This document shows, in pieces, positions 17,597 through 28,780 of a stretch of 64,000 nucleotides of DNA. The stretch lies in NCBI RefSeq assembly GCF_003439925.1, contig NZ_QQRR01000001.1:1364001-1428000 (forward strand). The letters run 5' to 3'. Position 1 is the stretch's first letter. Every line of letters begins with the position of its first letter. Position numbers and translations under genes: made by a program. The notes beneath the pieces are model-generated. The model had not been told where the DNA came from, searched no databases, and worked only from the letters and a program-made list of their open reading frames with translations. The stretch is from Haloprofundus halophilus (lineage in GTDB: Archaea > Halobacteriota > Halobacteria > Halobacteriales > Haloferacaceae).

Positions 17597-17604
17597 CAAA
17601 TAGA
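17597..17604 (-). promoter_or_regulatory. TATA-like box of the ABC cluster
   Basis: On the minus strand CTATTTGC lies 25-32 bp before the start codon at 17572. This spacing fits a leaderless transcript for the three-gene ABC cluster, and favours MKALAA as the start over an in-frame TTG codon nine codons upstream. Confidence 0.45.
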
Positions 17605-17657
17605 TTGTCGAGAAAGTGATGGTTCCGAGCGACGACGGAGCTTCGCCGGACTGGTGG

Positions 17658-17732
17658 GCGTCTAACTGCTTGGCGTCGGACTACTCCGCGTCGGACTGCT
17701 CCGCGTCGAATTGCTCGGCGTCTAACTCGTCG
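17658..17732. repeat. 15-bp tandem repeat across the rnr stop codon
   Basis: Five 15-bp units, each containing GCGTC, run through the last codons of rnr and beyond its stop. Read on the minus strand they encode repeats of the type DAEQ(F/S/L). The stop codon is TAG in the second-last unit in transcription order, where the preceding unit, otherwise identical at those positions, has CAG. One further unit lies downstream of the stop. Confidence 0.85.
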
Positions 17733-19045
17733 GTCTCGCCGTCGGTCTCTCCATCACTCTCGTCTTCGTCCTCGTCGACGACGACGAGGCCGCGGCTGTT
17801 CACGGCGTACGGGTCGAGGCCCACCTCCTGCATGAACTGTTTGTAGAGTCGCTCGGCCGTCTCGGCGTCTTTCTGCTTGTCGGAGGCGCGGTCGCAGAGC
17901 TCGACGAGGTCCTCGGGAACGTCGTTCTCGTGGACGATCCAGTGGTTGATGAGGTCCGAGAGGCGGCGGATGGGCGAGGTGAAGTGGCCGTAGATGTCGA
18001 AGTTCAGCGCGTGGTGACCGCCGAAGGGGTCGTTCATGTACTTTGCCCGGGGCATCACCTTCAGCACGGCGCGCTGAATCTTGTTGAGCATCCGCGGCGG
18101 GGCCTCTTCGAGCGCCGCGTTGACGGCTTTCCGGGGGTCGTCCCACGAGCCGCCGGGAATCTTCACGCTGTCGAGTTCGGCGATTTCGCGCAGCGCCTTG
18201 TCCCACTGGTCGGGCGTCGGTTGCGGGTGGACGCGGTACATCGCCTCGACGCCGCGGCCCCACATCAGTTCGTGCGTGACGGCCTTGTTCGCCTTCAGCA
18301 TGCACTCCTCGATGATGGTGTGCGCGTGGTCGCGGCTCGGGTTGAGCACGAGCGAACCGTCCTCCTTTCGCTGCTCGTGCATCCGGTCTGCGAGTTCGTA
18401 GGAGAGCGTAATCTCGTCGTGCAGCGGCGCGTCGGGGTCGTCGAGGCGCTTCTCGCACTGACTGTACGTGAGTCGCTCGTCGCTCTCGATGACGGATTTG
18501 TAGATGTCGATGGACTCGTAGCCGAGGTTCTCCTTGTCGAGGCGCATCTCGACGGTGTGCGCGAGCCGTTCCTCGTTGGGGACCAGAGAACAGACAGTCT
18601 CCGCGAGAATCGGAGGAAGCATGTGGACGGTGTAGGCGGGGAGGTAGACGGTGTTGCCGCGTTTGACGGCCTCGGCCCACATCTCCGACCCGGGGTGGAC
18701 GTAGTGGCTCACGTCGGCGATGTGGACCCACAGCGTGTACGCCTCGTCGTCCTCCTCGATGCTGATGGCGTCGTCGAAGTCCTGGGCGTCGGCGGGGTCG
18801 GTCGTCCAGGTCGTCATCTCGCGGAGGTCGCGGCGGTCGTCGACGGCGGCCCGAATCTCGGCTTGGACGTCTTCGGTTCGCTCCTTCGCTTCGCGGCGGA
18901 CCTCCGGCGGGAACTCGTCGCGGATCTCGAACTCCTCGAACAGTTCCTCGCGTTTGTTCCGCAGGTGGCGGTCGAGTTCGGGGTCGATTTCGACGGGACC
19001 CTGGCCCTCGGCGGTGCCAGCCTGCGCTTGTGCGTCGTTCGACAT
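17681..19045 (-). CDS. rnr: RNase R-family 3'-5' exoribonuclease (RNB domain)
   Basis: A 454-residue haloarchaeal RNase R homologue, a processive 3'-to-5' exoribonuclease; a homologue is known to be essential in Haloferax volcanii. The catalytic motif DAQDFDDAISIE (near residue 86) holds the magnesium-binding Asp residues, and FTSPIRRLSDLINHW is the second RNB signature. It is much shorter than bacterial RNase R: there are no clear cold-shock or S1 domains, so only the RNB core is present. The acidic C-terminal tail consists of 15-bp tandem repeats and ends at a TAG inside one unit. Confidence 0.93.
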   Translation of the reverse strand: MSNDAQAQAGTAEGQGPVEIDPELDRHLRNKREELFEEFEIRDEFPPEVRREAKERTEDVQAEIRAAVDDRRDLREMTTWTTDPADAQDFDDAISIEEDDEAYTLWVHIADVSHYVHPGSEMWAEAVKRGNTVYLPAYTVHMLPPILAETVCSLVPNEERLAHTVEMRLDKENLGYESIDIYKSVIESDERLTYSQCEKRLDDPDAPLHDEITLSYELADRMHEQRKEDGSLVLNPSRDHAHTIIEECMLKANKAVTHELMWGRGVEAMYRVHPQPTPDQWDKALREIAELDSVKIPGGSWDDPRKAVNAALEEAPPRMLNKIQRAVLKVMPRAKYMNDPFGGHHALNFDIYGHFTSPIRRLSDLINHWIVHENDVPEDLVELCDRASDKQKDAETAERLYKQFMQEVGLDPYAVNSRGLVVVDEDEDESDGETDGETDELDAEQFDAEQSDAE

Positions 19046-19125
19046 AGGCGGGAAAAAGGGAGAGAGGTAGTTAGTCGTGTCGGGGTCCGACGACGCGTCT
19101 CCTCGCGCCGAGCGCCGAGAGCGAG

Positions 19126-19419
19126 CTACTCCTCGGGCCGACCGTACCGGTCTTCGACCGCGTGGAGATAGCGCGTGAGGAACTCCGACTGCGGTAGTCC
19201 GTCCTGTTCGATGTCGAGGATGAGTGATTCCAGTTCGTCCCGGGGTTGCCAGCAGAGCTCTCGGTGACAGTCTTTGCAGAGATACTCGAACTGTTTACCG
19301 TGGCGGTTCCAGCGGTCACCCTCCTTGTCGTACTCGCGAGCCTCGGACCGGAGCACCGACGAACCGCAGGCGATGCAGACGACGGTTTTCCGGTCCCGGC
19401 CCGTGCGGGAGCGCCACAT
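19126..19419 (-). CDS. Small zinc-finger protein, function unknown
   Basis: A 97-residue basic-then-acidic protein with two zinc knuckles: CIACG near residue 15 and CKDCH near residue 48. After the second knuckle lies an acidic helix (PRDELESLILDIEQDG). The fold suggests a zinc ribbon, perhaps for nucleic-acid or protein binding. It lies 80 bp downstream of... and on the same strand as rnr but transcribed first, so it could be cotranscribed with rnr. Confidence 0.75.
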   Translation of the reverse strand: MWRSRTGRDRKTVVCIACGSSVLRSEAREYDKEGDRWNRHGKQFEYLCKDCHRELCWQPRDELESLILDIEQDGLPQSEFLTRYLHAVEDRYGRPEE

Positions 19420-19603
19420 GGATGAGAGGTTGGCGGGGGCGTACTTAGCGTTTGTGCGGCGTCAGACGCTCGTCTACGGGCGAGACACTGTTTTTCGCTG
19501 AACACTGTAAACCGAGCGTTTACGCCGGCACGTCGACCGGCGGTTCGGTGAGCCGAACGGACGGAGCGGGCGATTTATTCGCTCGGAACGTCACGGAGGG
19601 CGT

Positions 19604-20083
19604 ATGAACGTCAAATCGCGGCATCACCTCCGAAGCGACGACATCAGATCGCTGGAGGAGACGCTCTCGGAGTCGCTCGGTGTCGACCTCGACGGCGACA
19701 CCTACGAGTTCGTCGAACTCACCGGCACCGAGTTCGACCTCGTGCTGGTCGACGGCGCTCCAGCGGTGCTGTATCTGGGCGACGAGCCGTTTCTCACCGT
19801 GGAGGGTGCCAACGAGTACCCGCCGCAGAAACACGTCGTTACCGTCGACGCCGGGGCCGTCTCGTTCGTCAGCGGCGGCGCGGACGTGATGCGTCCGGGA
19901 ATCGTCGACGCCACCGACGACATCGAAGCGGGCGACCTCGTCGCCGTCGCCGAGGAGACCCACGGGAAGGTACTCGCGGTCGGGCGGGCGCTCGAAGACG
20001 GGACAGACCTCGTCGGCGACTCGGGGAAAGTCGTCGAGTCGGTCCACTACGTCGGCGACGACCTCTACCAGTTCACCGTCTGA
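19604..20083 (+). CDS. PUA-domain RNA-binding protein
   Basis: A 159-residue protein with an N-terminal pre-PUA domain and a C-terminal PUA domain (VVTVDAGAVSFVSGGADVMRPGIV, then DLVAVAEETHGKVLAVGRAL). Archaeal proteins of this layout resemble eukaryotic MCT-1 and the RNA-binding part of Tma20, linked to translation or RNA modification. GATTTATT about 27 bp upstream is a plausible TATA box. An inverted repeat GTAAAC/GTTTAC lies further upstream near 19508-19524. Confidence 0.85.
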   Translation: MNVKSRHHLRSDDIRSLEETLSESLGVDLDGDTYEFVELTGTEFDLVLVDGAPAVLYLGDEPFLTVEGANEYPPQKHVVTVDAGAVSFVSGGADVMRPGIVDATDDIEAGDLVAVAEETHGKVLAVGRALEDGTDLVGDSGKVVESVHYVGDDLYQFTV

Positions 20084-20127
20084 TCGGACTCACGACGGCA
20101 AACACGACCGAAACCGGACGGGCGAAC

Positions 20128-20853
20128 TCACTCGTCGGAGACGTCGCTCGCTCCGACTTCCTCCTCTGTTTCGTCGGGCCTCTGCTCCTCCTGCCGTTCG
20201 AGGATGATTTCGTAGCCCCGCTTTGCCTCCTCGTAGGTCGCTCGGAGGTCGGCCACGGGCGTCTCCGTCGCGTCGACGCGCAGGTCGTCGGTGAAGCCGT
20301 CGGCGTCCTCTCCGGTCCGCGTCACGAGCAGGGCGGCGCTCTGGACGGGCAGTTCCTCGCGCTTGTCGCCGCCGACTTCGTGACCGGCTTCGAGCGCCTC
20401 GATCAGCCGCTCGGCCAGCGGTGCGTCGCCGTTCGCGGTCGACTCGTACGCGTCCGCGGTGGCCTCGACGACCTCCTCGCCGACCAGCAGGTTGCCCGCG
20501 ACGGTGTAGTTCTCGCCCTCGACGTGGCCGTACCAGCCGTTGCACTCCTCGCCCGAGAACGCGAACGTCCCCTCGGCGTCGACGCCGTGGAGTTGCCGCT
20601 GTTCGCGACCCTCGTCGGCGTTCAGAAGCGACTGAAGCGCGTCGTCGACGGCGAGGCCGTCGTCGATGTACTCGATTCCGCTCCGTCCTAAATCGACGTT
20701 GACGAGGCTCTGCGTCGCCACCGCGCCGTGCTCGCTGGCGAACGGACAGAGCGTCCCGACACCGGGCAGGCGGGTCGTCACCGCGACGCCGAAGCGCAAC
20801 TGCTCGTCGCCGTCGTCCTCGTACTCCTCGCGGACGCAGATGCTGAAGGTCAC
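20128..20853 (-). CDS. DUF1028-family protein (Ntn-hydrolase-like fold)
   Basis: A 241-residue protein starting at GTG with VTFSICVREEY, the N-terminal TFSI pattern typical of DUF1028. FGVAVTTRLPGVG, HGAVATQSLVNVDLG and YTVAGNLLVGEEVV are the other conserved blocks. Members are related in fold to N-terminal-nucleophile hydrolases, but their reaction is not established. The acidic C-terminal tail is typical of haloarchaea. An in-frame ATG 36 codons upstream gives a basic, unlikely extension. Confidence 0.85.
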   Translation of the reverse strand: MTFSICVREEYEDDGDEQLRFGVAVTTRLPGVGTLCPFASEHGAVATQSLVNVDLGRSGIEYIDDGLAVDDALQSLLNADEGREQRQLHGVDAEGTFAFSGEECNGWYGHVEGENYTVAGNLLVGEEVVEATADAYESTANGDAPLAERLIEALEAGHEVGGDKREELPVQSAALLVTRTGEDADGFTDDLRVDATETPVADLRATYEEAKRGYEIILERQEEQRPDETEEEVGASDVSDE

Positions 20854-20960
20854 GGTGGTGCGGTTGCGGCGACCGGCCAAAAACGTCCGTATACCGGCAC
20901 GACCCGACCGTTCGGGAGGACGGGGCGACCGTCGTGCTCCGCAGTCTCTACACCGGTTCA

Positions 20961-21114
20961 CTCCCCGTCGCGTCGATTCACTTCCTGCTGTCGACGCACT
21001 CCCCGTCGCGCCGATTCACTTCCTGCTGTCGACGCACTCCCCGTCGCGCCGATTCACTTCCTGCTGTGTCGGCGCACTCCCCCTGTGTCGACTCACTCCC
21101 CCTGTGCCGACTCA
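20961..21114. repeat. 38-bp tandem repeat after the GT2 glycosyltransferase gene
   Basis: Two 38-bp units and a third 40-bp unit (20961-20998, 20999-21036, 21037-21076) each begin CTCCCCGTCGCG and contain GATTCACTTCCTGCTG. Two shorter 19-bp units (CTCCCC-TGTG-CGACTCA) follow and run up to the glycosyltransferase stop codon at 21112-21114. On the coding strand the repeats contain a copy of the gene's own final codons (Arg-Arg-Asp-Gly-Glu), so they probably arose by duplication of the gene's 3' end. There are no spacers, so this is not CRISPR. Confidence 0.9.
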
Positions 21115-22452
21115 CTCTCCATCGCGGCGGCTCGTGACGTACACCGACGGTCGCCGGAGAACGAACTCGTCGAGAAACGCGGCCAGAATCACCGTACTCT
21201 GGAGGAGAAAGTACGCCGGAAGGAGAACCGGAGCGAGGTACTCGCGGAAGTCGTGGCGGCGACCGTCGAGGCCGTCCCGCAGGAAGAGCGCGCAGGGCAG
21301 CGAAAGCGACAGCAGCGGCCAGAACGGCAGCCACCGGGACGCGGGCGCGGCCGCCGCGAGTTCGACGGCTGCGACCGCCTCCGCGACGACGGCCGGCGAG
21401 AGGAGCACGACGACCGGGACCGTCAGCAACGCGGCGAAGGTGTAGACGGCGTCGAGGCGGGTCACCACGGAGGCGTCGGAACTGCGGAGCAGTCCGCCGA
21501 GCGACCGCCGGGCGACCTGCATCCCGCCGCGGGCCCACCGCCGCCGCTGACTCGCCCACGCCGACAGCGTCGCCGGGTTGCGTTCGGTGGCGACGATGGC
21601 CGGGTCGACGCGTACGCTGCCTCCCCGAGTGTGGATTCGCGTCGCCATCTCGACGTCTTCGAGCAGCACGGTCTCGTCGAACTCGCCGAGGCGAGCCAGC
21701 GTCTCCGTTCGGAAGAACGCCTGGCCGCCCGTGAAGAGCGTGAACCACCCGAGACGCGAGCGGGCGACGAACGCCAGCCGTTCGGCGAGGTGGCGCTCGA
21801 CGGTCGCGCAGAGCGACAGCAGCGACTCGCCGGCGTTTCGCCCGTAGCTTCGGCCTTTGACGCACCAGACGTCGCGGTCGGCCGACAGCCATCCGACCGC
21901 ACGCGAGAGCGAGTCGGGCGCGAGACGCTGGCCGGCGTCGAGGCTCGCGACGACGTCGCCGTCGACGTGCGGCAGGAGGTGGTTGACCGCCGCTGCTTTC
22001 CCGCCGGGCGGTTTCGCCCGCTCGATGGCTCGAACGCGGGAGTCGGTCGCCGCGGCGCGTCGCGCGACGGCTTCGGTGCCGTCCGTCGACGCCGCTTCGT
22101 ACCCGACGAGCACTCGGATTCGGTCGGCGGGGTAGTCGAGCGCGGCGCAGCCGGCGAGCGTCTCCCGGAGCGCGTCGGCGTCGTTGTACGCGGTGACGAC
22201 GACGCTCACCGTCGGCGGGTCCGGGGGACGCTCCGGCGGGTCGGGGTTCGGTAGACAGGCGACGGCCGTCACGAACGTCGCTCTGAGAGCGCCGCCGACG
22301 GCGACGAGCGCACAGAGGCCGAGAAAGAACGGCGCGTACCACTCGAATACGAGCGCGGGCGCACAGAGCATGGACGCGACGACTACCGCCGCGGCGACGG
22401 TCGCTCCCACCCGTCTCGCGTCGCCGCCGCCCGGCGTCTCGACCCGCATCAA
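21112..22452 (-). CDS. Family 2 glycosyltransferase, membrane-bound
   Basis: A 446-residue processive-type GT2. Two N-terminal membrane segments are followed by the GT-A domain: VSVVVTAYNDADALRETLAG, SLDAGQ in place of a DxD metal site, LLEDVEMATRIH with the catalytic-base ED, and ASQRRRWARGG, the QxxRW-type acceptor motif. Several C-terminal membrane segments follow. The substrate is unknown; cell-surface glycan or lipid glycosylation is likely. It starts in a four-base overlap with the upstream membrane-protein gene. Confidence 0.88.
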   Translation of the reverse strand: MMRVETPGGGDARRVGATVAAAVVVASMLCAPALVFEWYAPFFLGLCALVAVGGALRATFVTAVACLPNPDPPERPPDPPTVSVVVTAYNDADALRETLAGCAALDYPADRIRVLVGYEAASTDGTEAVARRAAATDSRVRAIERAKPPGGKAAAVNHLLPHVDGDVVASLDAGQRLAPDSLSRAVGWLSADRDVWCVKGRSYGRNAGESLLSLCATVERHLAERLAFVARSRLGWFTLFTGGQAFFRTETLARLGEFDETVLLEDVEMATRIHTRGGSVRVDPAIVATERNPATLSAWASQRRRWARGGMQVARRSLGGLLRSSDASVVTRLDAVYTFAALLTVPVVVLLSPAVVAEAVAAVELAAAAPASRWLPFWPLLSLSLPCALFLRDGLDGRRHDFREYLAPVLLPAYFLLQSTVILAAFLDEFVLRRPSVYVTSRRDGE

Positions 22453-22931
22453 CCCTCGTGTGGCTCTCGGGTGCCGAACCAGATACCGACGGTGAGGCCG
22501 TAGACGACGTGGCCGGCGTGGAAGACGACCGCTTCGTCGTAGTCGAGGTCCATCCCCAGCAGACGGGTGAGCACGACGCGCGTCCCGAACACCGAGAGCA
22601 CGAGACCGTAGAGAACGCCGACGGCGAGCGCCGTCGTCAGCCCTCGGCCGCGCAGCGCTCGCGCGACGGGTGCGAAGGCGACGCCGCCGCCCGCGCCGTA
22701 GAGAAAGTGCAGCAGGAACGCGGGTCCGAGCGCGTCGGGGTCACCGCCCGCGTACTGCTCCCAGAACGCGCCCGTCGGCGGAAGCGAACGCGCGACGGGG
22801 AGTCGAAACAGCGTCATCACGGCCGTCCCGACGAGTCCGGCCCAGACGCCGGTGACGAGCGGGCGGTCCCGGAACGCTCGGTCGGTTCGGTCCGCGACGC
22901 GGTCGACGGGGTCAGAGCTTGCGGAACTCAC
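22449..22931 (-). CDS. Haloarchaeal membrane protein coupled to GT2 gene
   Basis: A 160-residue protein starting at GTG (VSSASSDPVD), with about four membrane segments: near residues 25-45, 65-85, 97-120 and 130-150. His residues in LLHFLYGAGGG and FHAGHVVYGLTVG are notable. It overlaps the glycosyltransferase by four bases, so the two proteins are made together and may act together. I do not recognise a functional family. Confidence 0.75.
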   Translation of the reverse strand: MSSASSDPVDRVADRTDRAFRDRPLVTGVWAGLVGTAVMTLFRLPVARSLPPTGAFWEQYAGGDPDALGPAFLLHFLYGAGGGVAFAPVARALRGRGLTTALAVGVLYGLVLSVFGTRVVLTRLLGMDLDYDEAVVFHAGHVVYGLTVGIWFGTREPHEG

Positions 22932-23081
22932 ACTGTGGAGACCAGAAGGTGACGGAAAGGTGTTCGGTGACCCGTCGCTTCGGCAGGGTGTTCGCGGCGG
23001 AACTGTCCAGTTCGGAAGCGCGTCGACCGGCGGCGGCCGTCTGACGTAAGAACTATTGGGCGACCCGCCACTGTAGGTGGC

Positions 23082-23432
23082 ATGGGTATCATGAGCAAAA
23101 TTCTCGGGAACGGACAGCGCTCCACCGAGGACTACGTCGAACTGAACCTCGACGACTTCGACACCGCACAGGGCGAGGCGGGGATGACGGTCCACATCGC
23201 CGAAATCGCCGGCCAGCAGGACGTTATCGCCATCAAGGACGCGGTGTACGACGGCGACTTCGTCATCGCGGACATCACGCGACTCCGCACGCAGGACCGG
23301 ACGGTCGAACACATCGTCGACGAACTCCAGCAGGTCGCTCGCGAAGTCGACGGCGACATCGTCCAGAAGGGCGACGACCAGCTCATCCTCGCACCGACGG
23401 GCGTCCGCATCGCGCGGCAGAAACTGGACTGA
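23082..23432 (+). CDS. sepF: Archaeal cell-division protein SepF
   Basis: A 116-residue SepF. The N-terminal MGIMSKILG is the amphipathic membrane-targeting sequence of archaeal SepF, followed by a short linker (STEDYVELNLDDFD) and the globular SepF domain (VHIAEIAGQQDVIAIKDAVY to the C-terminal GVRIARQKLD). In Haloferax SepF anchors FtsZ at the division site. ATG at 23082 keeps the whole targeting helix, so it is preferred over the ATG three codons later. It is transcribed towards the first methyltransferase gene, which is convergent. Confidence 0.95.
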   Translation: MGIMSKILGNGQRSTEDYVELNLDDFDTAQGEAGMTVHIAEIAGQQDVIAIKDAVYDGDFVIADITRLRTQDRTVEHIVDELQQVAREVDGDIVQKGDDQLILAPTGVRIARQKLD

Positions 23433-23452
23433 ACCGACCAGCGGGCGTTCCG

Positions 23453-24400
23453 TCAGTCGTCCGCGACGGGTTTCGCGGCCGTCTCGGCGAATTGACGCTC
23501 GTGGGTCGCGTTCCGACTCGCGGCCGGCTTTTGCGCGTACCGACACCATCCGGGACCGTCGTACTCGTCGAAGTAGACGTAGTGGACGGCGAGTTCGCCG
23601 TGCCGGGCCTCGGGTGCCCGCTCGGTGACGAACGTGTCGAACGCGTCGTTCCAGCCGACGTGCGGCGAGACGAGGACGCCGCCGGGGGCGAGATGTTCCC
23701 ACGCGAGGTCGAACTCGAACAGCATCCCCGTCTCCGAGTGCTCCGAGTCGTGGACGAACAGCTCTATCTCGTCCAGTTCCTCCAACAGCTGCGGCAGTTC
23801 TCGCTGCGGGCGTCCGGCGACGAGTTGCCACCGGTCTCGGAGACCGTCGGGGACGACCCATCCGGGTCGTTTGCCTCCCGGGAGGAGGTGGCTGCCGTCC
23901 TCACAGCAGGACGGACGGCGCCGCTCGTAGTGTCGTTTCGTCTCGGCGTCGAGTTCGTCGAACTGCGCCGAGCAGTCGATGGAGTACAACGTGCCGTGGT
24001 CGTTCTCGTCGAGCGCGGCGAGAAGCGCGAGCGTCGAGACGCCGCTGTAGACGCCCGTCTCGACGACTGAAGCGGGTCGGAGTTTCCGGACGAGCGCGTA
24101 GTACCGGACGCACTCCTCCTTGTGGGAGTCGTATATCGGTTGTGAGTGCTCCTGCCACGCCTCGTACAGCAGACCGGGGACCCGGCTCTGTTCGAACTCC
24201 GCTTCGTACGCCTCGAACTCCGCTCTGCTGTCGAAGAAGCGGTCGGCGAACGCCTCGCGGGAGCGCGCTTTTTGTTCGTACAGCGACCAGGACGCGCCGG
24301 GGTAGATCGTGTAGAAGCACCTCGTCGCCAGCGGCTTGGTCCACGAGGGGACGCTCGTGTACGCAGCGCGACGCATGTGGGTGAGAGACGGGACCTGCAT
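23453..24400 (-). CDS. Class I SAM-dependent methyltransferase (paralogue 1)
   Basis: A 315-residue methyltransferase of the Methyltransf_24 type. SVVETGVYSGVSTLALLAAL is the SAM-binding loop, TLYSIDCS holds the acidic ribose-binding residue region, and VHDSEHSETGML is the post-motif block often seen in metal-using O-methyltransferases of this group. The N-terminal 90 residues form a helical domain ending EFEAYEAEFEQ. It is clearly a paralogue of the next gene over nearly the whole length. The substrate is unknown. It is convergent with sepF. Confidence 0.85.
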   Translation of the reverse strand: MQVPSLTHMRRAAYTSVPSWTKPLATRCFYTIYPGASWSLYEQKARSREAFADRFFDSRAEFEAYEAEFEQSRVPGLLYEAWQEHSQPIYDSHKEECVRYYALVRKLRPASVVETGVYSGVSTLALLAALDENDHGTLYSIDCSAQFDELDAETKRHYERRRPSCCEDGSHLLPGGKRPGWVVPDGLRDRWQLVAGRPQRELPQLLEELDEIELFVHDSEHSETGMLFEFDLAWEHLAPGGVLVSPHVGWNDAFDTFVTERAPEARHGELAVHYVYFDEYDGPGWCRYAQKPAASRNATHERQFAETAAKPVADD

Positions 24401-24591
24401 ACGTCTACGTCACGACCTACCTCATCATAATTAGATGCACCGTAGCAGCGTGTAATATTCGACTTCTCGGGCGGTACTGAGCCCCTGTACGCGTCGCCGC
24501 GAAGTCGGTGAGAACGTGGTAGAACGGACGGCTTCGACGGGTTCGGACGGGTCGGCGTCTGTGTTGCGAGGCAGCGACCGGTACGACCCGG

Positions 24592-25530
24592 TTAGTCGTC
24601 GGATACCGCTCGCGCTTCGAGCGAACCGGCGTCGTTCACGACGGGGGCGGACGGTTTTCTCGCGTACTTCCCCCATCCCGGTTCGCTGTGCTTGTCGAAG
24701 TGGACGTAGTGCTGGGCGACCTTCCCGTGTTCGGCGTCGGGCGCGCGTTCGGAGACGAACGTCTCGAAGGCGTCGTTCCAGGCGACGTGGTGCGAGAAGA
24801 GCATCCCGCCGGGGGCGAGGTGTTCCCACGCGAGGTCGAACTCGAACAGCATCCCCGTCCTCGAGTGCTCCGAGTCGTGGACGAACACGTCGATCTCGCC
24901 CAACTCCGAGAGGAGTCTCGGCAGTTCCCGCTGGCTGCGTCCCGCGACGAACTCCCACCGACCGTGGAGTTCCTCCGGAACGATCCACCCCGGTTCTTTG
25001 CCGTCGGGGAGCAGGTGGCTGTCGCGCTGTGAACAGGAGGGGCGGCGCCGCTCGTACCGTTCCAGGTCGGTCTCGTCGGTCGGGTCCAGAAGCGACGAGT
25101 AGTCGATGGAGTACAGCGTGCCGTGGTCGTTCTCGTCGAGCGCGGCGAGCATCGCCAACGTCGAGACGCCGTGGAACACGCCCGTCTCGACGACCGTCTC
25201 CGGCTCGTACTTCCGAATGTACGCGTAGTACCGAACGCAGTCGTCCTTGTGGATGTCGTAGAACGTCTCGTCACCCAGCTCCTCGTACGCCCGCTTGAGG
25301 TTCTCGGCGATGACGCCGTTCATGAACTCCGCCTCGTACGCCTCGAGTTCGGCTTCGCTGTCGAAGAACCGCTCGATGAACGCTTGGCGGGTGATCTCTT
25401 TCTCTTTGAACGTCTTCCACGAGGCGTCGGGGTGGAGGACGTAGAACGCTTTTCGGACCGCCGGTTTCACCCAGCCGGGGGTGAGGTCGAATGACTTCTG
25501 TCGTGCGCGCTTGACGTGCCGAACCAGCAT
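24592..25530 (-). CDS. Class I SAM-dependent methyltransferase (paralogue 2)
   Basis: A 312-residue paralogue of the preceding gene, with VVETGVFHGVSTLAMLAALD, LYSIDYSS and VFVHDSEHSRTGMLFEFDLA. The alignment with paralogue 1 begins right after its N-terminus (GWVKPAVRKAFYVLHPDASW), which supports MLVRHVKRAR as the start rather than an open extension to 25812. A TATA-like TACTTTTGG lies about 30 bp upstream. Its own promoter and a 190-bp gap suggest that the two paralogues are separate transcripts after a tandem duplication. Confidence 0.85.
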   Translation of the reverse strand: MLVRHVKRARQKSFDLTPGWVKPAVRKAFYVLHPDASWKTFKEKEITRQAFIERFFDSEAELEAYEAEFMNGVIAENLKRAYEELGDETFYDIHKDDCVRYYAYIRKYEPETVVETGVFHGVSTLAMLAALDENDHGTLYSIDYSSLLDPTDETDLERYERRRPSCSQRDSHLLPDGKEPGWIVPEELHGRWEFVAGRSQRELPRLLSELGEIDVFVHDSEHSRTGMLFEFDLAWEHLAPGGMLFSHHVAWNDAFETFVSERAPDAEHGKVAQHYVHFDKHSEPGWGKYARKPSAPVVNDAGSLEARAVSDD

Positions 25531-25825
25531 AGACGTGCACACGAGTCTCTCCACCAAAAGTACGCGCCGATGAATATCTCCATAGTCCGACGATTCCTTT
25601 CTACCGTCAAACAGTTTTTGCAGTATGTGGTCGTTTAGCGACTGTACCGGTGAACGGATACACCAACTTCGGAGAGTCGGCGTCTCGGGGGCGACCACGC
25701 CGATTATCCTCGATTTCAGGTTCGGGAAGGGGCCGAATAATCGGTGTATTCTCGCCATTCCGTGCGAGTCGACACCACGCGGAACCGACGAGTATTCAGG
25801 TATCCCCGACATAGCGTGCTTCCAG
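25531..25825. other. A/T-richer divergent promoter region between methyltransferase and uvrA
   Basis: This 295-bp gap holds no gene I can support. Both strands happen to be open across much of it, but the encoded peptides look unlike haloarchaeal proteins (basic, Cys/Trp-containing). It is visibly richer in A and T than its neighbours. TATA-like boxes are TACTTTTGG (minus strand, about 25555) for the methyltransferase and GAGTATTCA (plus strand, about 25792) for uvrA. Confidence 0.55.

Positions 25826-28780
<2,955 letters not shown>

Noticed and set aside
20961-21114. Possible CRISPR array (38-bp direct repeats)
   Set aside because: Units are directly joined with no spacers and derive from the adjacent gene end. 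There are no cas genes.
25531-25812. 94-codon N-terminal extension of methyltransferase paralogue 2
   Set aside because: The alignment with paralogue 1 begins near MLVRHVKRAR, and the extension overlaps the divergent promoters.
25625-25825. 67-codon N-terminal extension of UvrA
   Set aside because: UvrA proteins begin at the [10 protein letters not shown]-like sequence; the extension is unlike any UvrA and covers the TATA-like box.
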